A stretch of 64,000 bases of DNA from the NCBI RefSeq assembly GCF_019352175.1, contig NZ_JACBYI010000012.1:62001-126000 (forward strand), written 5' to 3'. Below, one piece after another: positions 52,361-59,170 of the stretch (its first letter is position 1; each line of letters opens with the position of its first letter). The translations under genes were made by a program, and so were the position numbers. A model generated the notes under the pieces. It ran no database searches, was not told where the DNA came from, and saw only the letters and a program-made list of their open reading frames with translations. Origin of the DNA: Paenibacillus sp. S150. Lineage in GTDB: Bacteria; Bacillota; Bacilli; Paenibacillales; Paenibacillaceae.

Positions 52361-53179
52361 TCACCCCTTCGGATTTAAGCGGTTGGCCCAGGCATTCATC
52401 AGCCCCACAACCACAAAAGTAATAGCAATCATAATCACGGCGATGACCGAGGCTGCCTGCCAATCGTTCAGCGTCATGGCGTTCTGATACAAAAAGGTGG
52501 AGACCACCCGTTCCTTGCCCCCGAGCAGCGCCGGTGTGGTATACGCCGTCAGACTGCCCACGAACACCAGAATCCCTCCGATGATCAGTCCCGGGACAGT
52601 CAGCGGGAAGGTGATTTGGCGGAACGCCGTAAACGGGGAAGCTCCCAGACTGCGCGCCGCCCGGACCAGCTCATGGTCCAGATTCTCCATGACTCCCAGC
52701 AGCGTGATGATAATCAGCGGCAGAAACAGATGCACAAGCCCGATCATCATCGCCGTCGGCGTATAGAGAATATCCAGCGGCTTCCCGATCAGCCCGGTGT
52801 TCACCAGAAAGGAGTTGATCAGCCCTTTTTTGCCGAGAATAATCATCCAGCTGAAGGAACGTACAACCGGACTTGTCAGCAGCGGAAAAATCGACAGCGC
52901 CAGCAGAATGCTCTTCTTGCGTGCGCTTGCGCGCGAGATATAATAAGCCGCAGGGTAACCGAGCACCATGCAGACCAGCGTGGTCACGGCACTTACCCGG
53001 AGCGTGGTCAGCAGGATGCGGTTAAAGTATCCGTCGCGGAAAAAATGCAAATACCCTTCCAGCGTCAGCTTCCCGTCCTGCACGAACGTGGAGGCAATGG
53101 TCAGCGTAATGGGTATGAGCATGAACACCGCCAGGAACAGCAGTCCCGGCAGCAGGAGATAGATTGCTTTTTTGTTCAT
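52361..53179 (-). CDS. ABC transporter permease, PotB type
   Basis: The 272-residue protein has six membrane helices. The EAA-like loop is RAARSLGASPFTAFRQITFPLTVPGL. It begins with a short basic tail and a hydrophobic helix. It follows the nucleoside hydrolase gene by one base and precedes the PotC-type permease gene by 4 bases, so the genes are clearly one operon. Confidence 0.92.
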   Translation of the reverse strand: MNKKAIYLLLPGLLFLAVFMLIPITLTIASTFVQDGKLTLEGYLHFFRDGYFNRILLTTLRVSAVTTLVCMVLGYPAAYYISRASARKKSILLALSIFPLLTSPVVRSFSWMIILGKKGLINSFLVNTGLIGKPLDILYTPTAMMIGLVHLFLPLIIITLLGVMENLDHELVRAARSLGASPFTAFRQITFPLTVPGLIIGGILVFVGSLTAYTTPALLGGKERVVSTFLYQNAMTLNDWQAASVIAVIMIAITFVVVGLMNAWANRLNPKG

Positions 53180-53180
53180 A

Positions 53181-54143
53181 CTAACGGCTCCCGTCCTTCT
53201 TCGGCTCTTGGTTCAGGCTATTGATGAAGCACTCCAGAAAAGCGGGCGCGTCCACCTCCAGACAGACGCTGGCATTCGGCGGACGGTTCAGCCGGTTCTG
53301 GAAATCGCAGACAGTCTGCCCATCGCACAGCTCGCTGCGGGTCTCCACGTCCACATAGTAATCCTGCACAGTAACAAACCCGCGGTTCAGCGCCACACCC
53401 ACCGCCAGCGGATCGTGCAGGGCACAGGCCTGGACACCGTTGCGCTCATAATACCGCGCCCGGTAGCCGGAGGTACTTGTCTCCACATAGCCGCGGATTT
53501 GCGGGTGGAATAGCTTGGCAATATCGTCCGCACCCAGCAGCGCCCGGCGGGTAACATCCAGGCCCACCAGCGTCAGCCGGGGGAAGCCCGCGGCGAACAC
53601 CTGCTTCGCAGCTTCGGGATCGACATACATGTTGTATTCCGCTGTTGGTGTAATGTTGCCGCAGCCCTGTACCACACCGCCCATCACAATCACCTCGGCG
53701 GCATGCATGGCAAGCTCCGGGCATTTCTGCAGCGCATGGGCCAGGTTGGTCAGCGGCGCGGTCATAATCAGCGTGACCTCCCCGGGCTGCGCCAGTACCT
53801 GGCGGATGATGAAATCTTCCGCCGCTTCCGCTTCCGCCTGTCTGGCGACCAGCATATCGCCCAGCGCGCCGCCGATGCCGTCCGAGCCGTGAACACGGTG
53901 CTCGAACACCGCATCACGGACCAGCGGCTTATCGGCTCCGCGGTGGACCGGAATCTGCCCGGACACGCCGAGCAGCTCCAGAATCTTGCAGGTGTTGAGT
54001 GTGGCCTGCTCCAGCGAAACGTTGCCGCTGACCGTGGTGATGCCAACAATTTCAAGCTGCCCGCTTGTCACCGCCAGCATAATCGCCAGCGCGTCATCCA
54101 CGCCTGTGTCCACGTCCAGAATGACTTTTTTACGCCCGGTCAT
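53181..54143 (-). CDS. Nucleoside hydrolase
   Basis: The 320-residue protein of the inosine-uridine hydrolase (IunH) family cleaves the N-glycosidic bond of ribonucleosides. The N-terminal DVDTGVDDALAI supplies the metal-binding Asp cluster. MTAPLTNLAHAL, EVIVMGG and EYNMYVDPEAA are typical, and the HDPLAV motif near the C-terminus provides the catalytic His-Asp. It lies between the binding-protein gene and the permeases and starts two bases after the upstream stop. It would split imported nucleosides, feeding adenine to the deaminase. Confidence 0.94.
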   Translation of the reverse strand: MTGRKKVILDVDTGVDDALAIMLAVTSGQLEIVGITTVSGNVSLEQATLNTCKILELLGVSGQIPVHRGADKPLVRDAVFEHRVHGSDGIGGALGDMLVARQAEAEAAEDFIIRQVLAQPGEVTLIMTAPLTNLAHALQKCPELAMHAAEVIVMGGVVQGCGNITPTAEYNMYVDPEAAKQVFAAGFPRLTLVGLDVTRRALLGADDIAKLFHPQIRGYVETSTSGYRARYYERNGVQACALHDPLAVGVALNRGFVTVQDYYVDVETRSELCDGQTVCDFQNRLNRPPNASVCLEVDAPAFLECFINSLNQEPKKDGSR

Positions 54144-54145
54144 CC

Positions 54146-55255
54146 TTAGCCGCCAATCTCACGGTTGAAGCGGTCCGTCCATTCCGTGATGTGCTCGTTC
54201 ACAAAGGACATATCCAGCTTGCGCAGCTTGCCGATGACATCCGCCCCGTAAGTTACGCCCGCCGCCTCTTCCTCCGTCAGCACCACTTCTGTATTCACCG
54301 GAGAATCGACTTTCGCTTTGGCGGACTTCTCCTGCACTTCCTTGCTCAGCTGCCAGTTGATAAATGCTTCGGCAAGCTCCTTGTTGTCGCTGCCCTTCAC
54401 TACATTGACTGTGTTCATTACGGCATATGCGCCTTCGGAGGGAGCTACGAATTTGGCATCCGGCACGGCAGCCTGCAGGTCTTTAAAGTACATTTCCATA
54501 ATTGGACCGCCGGCGATTTCCTCCTGGCCGAACATATTTACATACTCGGAGGTTTGGGAGTAGTATTTGACCACATTGCTGTCCAGCTCCTTCAGCTTCG
54601 TGAAGGCTTGATCCTCGTTAAACTCCGTACCGCCTGCCGCCACAGATGCCGCATCCACAATCATCGGACCGGCTGTAGCGGTAATGGCAGGCAGCGTCAG
54701 ATTCTTATCGAACTTTGTCCACAGATCGCTCCAGGCCGTTACGTCGCCTTCAACGAGCGCCGGGTTATAGGCAATACCCAGACGGCCGACGGTATAGGCG
54801 GGACCATATTCTTCACCCAGCGGGGCTTTGGCGATGTCGTAGATGTTCTCGATATTCGGGATGTTGCTGCGGTCGACGGCTTCGAACAGACCTTCATTAA
54901 TGGCTTGCTGCGCATAATAGTCCGACAGATACACTACATCCACATCGGAGCTGCCTTGGCGGATTTTGTTCAGACGCTCGGCGTTGTTCCCGATTTCGAC
55001 GACAATCTTCACATTGTGCTCCTGCTCAAACGGCGCATAGACTGCCTCTTTGAAGAAGTCCTCGGAGAACCCCCATGTGGAAACAACCAGCTCCGTCGGT
55101 GCCCCCGCTTGTGTCGCTTCGGGTGCAGCCGTGGCAGCGTTGTTCGTGGCAGCACCGTTGGTAGCGGCGGCATTGTTTGTTGAGGCGTTATTGCCGCAAG
55201 CGGCAAGCACAGCAGTCAGTGTAAGGGCAAGGCCCGCGTTCATTATCTTTTTCAT
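54146..55255 (-). CDS. PotD-like ABC substrate-binding lipoprotein
   Basis: About 369 residues. Lipobox VLAAC with C20 as the lipidated residue, followed by an Ala/Asn/Thr linker. The mature domain has a STWGFSEDFFKEAVYAPFE opening, DVVYLSDYYA and a GEEYGPAYTVGRLGIAYNP segment, typical of spermidine/putrescine and iron-type binding proteins. The longer frame to 55273 lies before the Shine-Dalgarno; GGAGG is well placed for ATG 55255. It is first gene of the salvage operon. Ligand is unproven; purine context suggests a nucleoside or related compound. Confidence 0.9.
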   Translation of the reverse strand: MKKIMNAGLALTLTAVLAACGNNASTNNAAATNGAATNNAATAAPEATQAGAPTELVVSTWGFSEDFFKEAVYAPFEQEHNVKIVVEIGNNAERLNKIRQGSSDVDVVYLSDYYAQQAINEGLFEAVDRSNIPNIENIYDIAKAPLGEEYGPAYTVGRLGIAYNPALVEGDVTAWSDLWTKFDKNLTLPAITATAGPMIVDAASVAAGGTEFNEDQAFTKLKELDSNVVKYYSQTSEYVNMFGQEEIAGGPIMEMYFKDLQAAVPDAKFVAPSEGAYAVMNTVNVVKGSDNKELAEAFINWQLSKEVQEKSAKAKVDSPVNTEVVLTEEEAAGVTYGADVIGKLRKLDMSFVNEHITEWTDRFNREIGG

Positions 55256-55384
55256 CAGTAAATAACCTCCCAAATGTTATATGCGGTACAATTCCGGCAG
55301 TATCATGCAGCTCAGGCAAGATGGGTCAGTCTACAGTCAAGCCCTCAAAGCAGCAAAACAAGAATTTGCAGCACCTCCCGTTGG

Positions 55385-55399
55385 TAATCAAAGTGATTA
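55385..55399. promoter_or_regulatory. Short palindrome upstream of the salvage operon
   Basis: TAATCAAAGTGATTA is a 6+6 perfect inverted repeat with a 3-base centre, 130 bases before the operon start. It could be an operator. No purine riboswitch pattern was found in the leader. Confidence 0.3.
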
Positions 55400-55416
55400 A
55401 TTCCTTATTTTTTCAT

Positions 55417-55461
55417 AAAAAAAAGAAAAGTATTCTTGTGGGAACAAGAACACTTTTCTTC
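55417..55461 (-). terminator. Strong terminator of the DUF2294 gene
   Basis: On the minus strand AAGAAAAGTGTTCTTGT pairs with ACAAGAATACTTTTCTT (one mismatch) around a short loop, followed by a run of nine T. It lies about 100 bases after the DUF2294 stop and insulates the salvage operon. Confidence 0.9.
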
Positions 55462-55556
55462 GTAAAAACAAAGTAAAAGAGCTACCCGTTATAGAAGGAC
55501 GGTCTTCGCTTAAGATAGATCAAAAACGAAAATCCGCAAATATCAGGTTAAAGCTG

Positions 55557-55901
55557 TCATTCTCCGGCCAGTATCATGTTCGTGAAGGCCCACTGGGTCG
55601 GCGCATCATAATCCCTGAGCAGAACCTCAATCGTTAGTCCCATCTCTGCTTCAAGCCTCTCCCTGAACCTCTTCTTAAACAGCAGCGACATCCGAAAATC
55701 CACTTCCTGCTTAAGCTCCGGCGCCTCGCCCTCCAGTGCGGCAGAACGCGGAGACCTGCGGTGCTTGGCGTGAAAGGTAATGACCTTGGAATCGACAGTG
55801 ACACGGAGCAGGGTCGTACCGAAACCAAACAATTCCTTGGAGATCTCATTGTAGATCTGGCACATCTTCTTCTTCTGCTCGCTGTTTTCCAGTTCTGCCA
55901 T
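55557..55901 (-). CDS. MpsC-like (DUF2294) family protein
   Basis: The 114-residue protein resembles the DUF2294/MpsC family, small soluble proteins found beside or apart from membrane-potential-generating systems in Firmicutes. An N-terminal helix (NSEQKKKMCQIYNEISKELFGFG) is followed by TLLRVTVDSKVITFHAKH, then a Leu/Arg-rich helix (RERLEAEMGL) and a short TQWAFTNMILAGE end. AAGGTGG precedes the ATG. The gene stands alone with its own terminator. The precise role is unknown; the family call rests on pattern recognition. Confidence 0.72.
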   Translation of the reverse strand: MAELENSEQKKKMCQIYNEISKELFGFGTTLLRVTVDSKVITFHAKHRRSPRSAALEGEAPELKQEVDFRMSLLFKKRFRERLEAEMGLTIEVLLRDYDAPTQWAFTNMILAGE

Positions 55902-56018
55902 GAAACCACCTTCAAAAACAGAATATCGTACAATAACATCGATAGTAATTGCTATTATACATAATTATTGCATTTCGGGCAAGAAAAAAGCCATATCTCA
56001 CATGAAAGTGACGCCAAA

Positions 56019-56058
56019 CACGAACGATAGCGAACGTTCACCAGCGAAATCGTTCGTG
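56019..56058. repeat. Inverted repeat with 10-bp perfect arms
   Basis: CACGAACGAT pairs with ATCGTTCGTG. Inside lies a second small palindrome, GAACGTTC. No gene is attached to it. It may be a regulatory hairpin or a structured spacer element next to the tandem array. Confidence 0.6.
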
Positions 56059-56080
56059 ACAGAACCGGCCTATTGAGACC

Positions 56081-56104
56081 CAACGGCATTATTGCCGTTG
56101 TTTT
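56081..56104 (+). terminator. Hairpin with T4 run at the left edge of array 2
   Basis: CAACGGCA, loop TTAT, TGCCGTTG, then TTTT. It has terminator form on the plus strand, but no plus-strand gene precedes it. A close copy (loop TTTC) lies at 56598-56617 on the other side of the array. Confidence 0.6.
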
Positions 56105-56130
56105 CGGGTAAATCGGCTATCACCTGCGGC

Positions 56131-56575
56131 GAATTCAAAGGTACTTTTACCTCTCATTTCTCCTTTTGGCCCACCTGCGGCGAATTCAAAGGTACTTTTA
56201 CCTCTCATTTCTCCTTTTTGGCCCACCTGCGGGGAATTCAAAGGTACTTCTACCTCTCATTTCTCCTTTGGGCTCACCTGCGGGGAATTCAAAGGTACTT
56301 TTACCTCTCATTTCTCCTTTTTGGCCCACCTGCGGGGAATTCAAAGGTACTTTTACCTCTCATTTCTACTTTTGGGCCCACCTGCAGCGAATTCAAAGGT
56401 ACTTTTACCTCTCATTTTTACTTTGGGCTCACCTGCGGCGAATTCAAAGGTACTTTTACCTCTCATTTCTCCTTTTGGCCCACCTGCGGCGAATTCAAAG
56501 GTACTTTTACCTCTCATTTCTCCTTTTTGGCCCACCTGCGGCGAATTCAAAGGTACTTTTACCTCTCATCTCCTT
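56131..56575. repeat. 51/52-bp tandem repeat array, 9 copies
   Basis: GAATTC starts lie at 56131, 56182, 56234, 56285, 56337, 56389, 56440, 56491 and 56543. Spacing alternates irregularly between 51 and 52, so no reading frame can be kept and a protein is excluded. The core GAATTCAAAGGTACTT is shared with the array at 226-905 in the same orientation. The pairing element here is AGGTA, loop CTTT, TACCT. Confidence 0.95.
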
Positions 56576-56597
56576 ATATTGCCAGCAAGTGCTTCAA

Positions 56598-56617
56598 CAA
56601 CGGCATTTCTGCCGTTA
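56598..56617 (+). other. Hairpin at the right edge of array 2
   Basis: CAACGGCA, loop TTTC, TGCCGTTA. Nearly identical to the hairpin at 56081-56104, so the array is bracketed by matching hairpins. Confidence 0.6.
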
Positions 56618-56685
56618 TTCCTACGCCTGCCGCCGATGGCCACTTAACCGGCAATCCCCAATTGTTCACATTGCATGGTCAAACA

Positions 56686-56728
56686 CAGCAATAGGGGATG
56701 CCAAGTCCTCTTGGCTCCCCTATTGCTG
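56686..56728 (-). terminator. Long hairpin after the alpha-galactosidase gene
   Basis: CAGCAATAGGGG pairs with CCCCTATTGCTG, with an inner GCCAAG/CTTGGC stem. It lies 8 bases after the GH36 stop. T run is weak on the minus strand, but length and position support termination. Confidence 0.8.
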
Positions 56729-56736
56729 CAATGCGT

Positions 56737-58890
56737 TTATGCTTCGGCCCGCAGCCGGAAGCATCCGCTCACAAAGTCGCGCTGGATCTCCGGCAGCGTC
56801 AGCCCCGCCTGCATTAGGCGGTCACCGCCGTAGACCTCTCCGCTGTCCGCGAGCCGGTAGTCCACCTCCGGGTTCAGCCCGCTGAGCAGCAGCGTCCGGC
56901 GCGGCGGGTGCGGTTCAGCCAGCACCCGGAAATAGTAGACGAGTGCCTCGCGCTGGTCGTCCGAGACGAACATCCAGGCCGTTTCGTTGCCCTCGAACGG
57001 GCTCTGCAGCCGATACAGGCTGCCCTGCTGGACCAGGCTCCGGATTTCCTTATAATTCGCCACCTGCACCTTCACCAGTTCCTTCTCTTCCGGGGTGAAG
57101 TTCGTCAGATCAAGCTCATAGCCGAAGTTGCCGGACATGGCGACATCTCCCCGGAAGGATAATGGGGTGATCCGTCCCACCTGGTGATTCGGTACCGCGG
57201 AGACATGCGCCCCCATGGAGCTGACCGGATAGACAAGGCTGGTGCCGTACTGAATCTTCAAGCGCTCCACCGCATCCGTATCATCACTGGTCCAGGTCTG
57301 CGGCATATAGTAGAGCATGCCCGGATCGAAACGTCCACCGCCGCTGCAGCAGCTCTCGAACAGAATATGCGGAAATGCCGAGGTCAGACGTTCGAGCAGC
57401 TCATACAGCCCTAACACATACCGGTGCGCCGTTTCACCCTGGCGCTCAGGCGGAAGCTGCGCCGAGCCGATCTCTGTCAGGCAGCGGTTCATATCCCATT
57501 TGATATAGGCCACCGGAACGCTGGAAAAGATGCGGCTGAGCGATTCAAAAATATACTGCCGCACCTCTTCCCTGGTGTAATCCAGCACCAGCTGCCAGCG
57601 CAGCTCGCTGCGGCGGCGGCCCGGGACATGCAGACACCAGTCAGGATGGCTCCGGTAAAGGTCGCTGTCCGGCGAAATCATCTCCGGCTCCACCCACAGG
57701 CCGAACTTCATGCCGTGGCCGTTCACCCGAGCCGCCAGATCGGCCAGGCCGCCCGGCAGCTTGCGCAAATCCTCCGTCCAGTCGCCGAGGGACGAGTTGT
57801 CCGCATCGCGCTTCCCGAACCAGCCATCGTCAAGCACGAACAGCTCGATGCCCAGCTTCGCACCTTCAGCGGCAATGGCCTCCAGCTTATCGGTATTGAA
57901 ATCAAAATAGGTCGCTTCCCAGTTGTTCACCAGGATAGGACGCTCTTTATCCCTGTACTGTCCTCTGCTGAGCCGCGTCCGGTACAGCCTGTGATAGATT
58001 CTAGACATTTCGCCAAGACCCTGTCCCGAATAGACCATTACCGCTTCCGGCGTCTGGAAGCTCTCCCCCGGCTCCAGCCGCCAGGAGAAATCAAAGGAAT
58101 TCACCCCGATAGCCAGCCGGGCCATTCCGAAGGAATCCACCTCCGCCACGGCTTCATAGCCACCGCTGTACACCAGAGAGAAGCCGTACACCTCTCCTTG
58201 GCGCTCATCCGTGCCATGCTTCGCCAGCGCGGCAAAAGGGTTATGCTGGTGGCTGCTCATCCCCCGCCGGCTCTCGATCGAAGTGCCGCCCTGCTCCAGC
58301 CGTCTGCGGGTGATATGGCCTTCCCGCGACCAGGCGCCGGACAGGTAGATCATGTCCATATCCGCTGCCGGGAAATCAACAGAGGCACTCAGTGCCCGCA
58401 GCAATTGCAGCGGAGCCTGGCCGTCATTAACAAATTCCACCGAACGAGCAATTGCATCCATTTCTGCATACACGGTATAACGGAGGACAACCTCCAGCTT
58501 GGCATAATCATCCCGCAGAATAAGCTCCAGGGTATCGGCTTCCTCCTCGGACTCCACATACACCGCGGGAAGTCCCGCAAGCTTTGGCTTGCCCGCCAGC
58601 ACCCGGTAACCGCTGTAGCGCAGCTCCGTTACCCGGGTCCCATCCTCCAGCTTGGCCTGGTAAGCCGGAATTCTGAAATCTCCCGTACCGTACTGCGGGT
58701 ATTCCTGCGGCAGGCGGTCCAGCGAGCCGCCAGTCACCGGCGGGCGCAGGCCTTCCAGATTGCTGCCGTGCCGCAGCCTTCTCCCCCAATAGACATGCGC
58801 CGGGTAGTCGTTGACCAGCTCGATAATGTAACTCATGCCCTTGCTCTGCAGATGGAATATCCCCTTGTCTTCGTGAACCCAAATTGCCAT
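56737..58890 (-). CDS. GH36 alpha-galactosidase
   Basis: About 717 residues of the large GH36 type. An N-terminal beta supersandwich precedes the catalytic barrel with NNWEATYFDFN, LFVLDDGWFG, GLWVEPEMI, the nucleophile Asp in YIKWDMNR, CCSGGGRFDPGML and the acid/base Asp in TSDDTDAVERL. It removes terminal alpha-galactose from raffinose-type or galactomannan oligosaccharides in the cytoplasm; there is no signal peptide. The start MAIWVHEDKG is preferred over the longer frame because AGGA precedes it. With the beta-mannosidase gene upstream it forms a galactomannan-degrading pair. Confidence 0.94.
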   Translation of the reverse strand: MAIWVHEDKGIFHLQSKGMSYIIELVNDYPAHVYWGRRLRHGSNLEGLRPPVTGGSLDRLPQEYPQYGTGDFRIPAYQAKLEDGTRVTELRYSGYRVLAGKPKLAGLPAVYVESEEEADTLELILRDDYAKLEVVLRYTVYAEMDAIARSVEFVNDGQAPLQLLRALSASVDFPAADMDMIYLSGAWSREGHITRRRLEQGGTSIESRRGMSSHQHNPFAALAKHGTDERQGEVYGFSLVYSGGYEAVAEVDSFGMARLAIGVNSFDFSWRLEPGESFQTPEAVMVYSGQGLGEMSRIYHRLYRTRLSRGQYRDKERPILVNNWEATYFDFNTDKLEAIAAEGAKLGIELFVLDDGWFGKRDADNSSLGDWTEDLRKLPGGLADLAARVNGHGMKFGLWVEPEMISPDSDLYRSHPDWCLHVPGRRRSELRWQLVLDYTREEVRQYIFESLSRIFSSVPVAYIKWDMNRCLTEIGSAQLPPERQGETAHRYVLGLYELLERLTSAFPHILFESCCSGGGRFDPGMLYYMPQTWTSDDTDAVERLKIQYGTSLVYPVSSMGAHVSAVPNHQVGRITPLSFRGDVAMSGNFGYELDLTNFTPEEKELVKVQVANYKEIRSLVQQGSLYRLQSPFEGNETAWMFVSDDQREALVYYFRVLAEPHPPRRTLLLSGLNPEVDYRLADSGEVYGGDRLMQAGLTLPEIQRDFVSGCFRLRAEA

Positions 58891-58991
58891 GGTCCTATTT
58901 CCTTCTCTCTTGTGAGTTTCACCGCTGGGCTGGCCTAAATGTGCGTGCAATTATAATTTCCACCCTTAAGGCCAAAACAAATTTAATTTCA

Positions 58992-59024
58992 TGCATTTAT
59001 AATAGTGTCATTTCAATAAATGCA
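58992..59024. repeat. Inverted repeat between the two glycosidase genes
   Basis: TGCATTTAT and ATAAATGCA, 9 bp, perfect. It lies about 100 bases before the alpha-galactosidase start, so it could be an operator or part of a mRNA hairpin. The remaining 58891-59170 spacer is AT-rich with no gene. Confidence 0.5.
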
Positions 59025-59170
59025 AGCTATCCGCCGCTTTTAAATGTACGAAATACATTTATCCCCCAAAAAAGCGGATTACAGCCCATTTTAACTGATG
59101 CAAATACAGCTATCTGTTATCCGGTATTGGGTATCTGTTTAAAACCAGATTGACCGGCAGACAGCTTAAA

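Noticed and set aside
55256..55556. Purine riboswitch upstream of the nucleoside/adenine operon
   Set aside because: I looked for the conserved loop and junction sequences and did not find them. The strong hairpin there is the terminator of the upstream gene.
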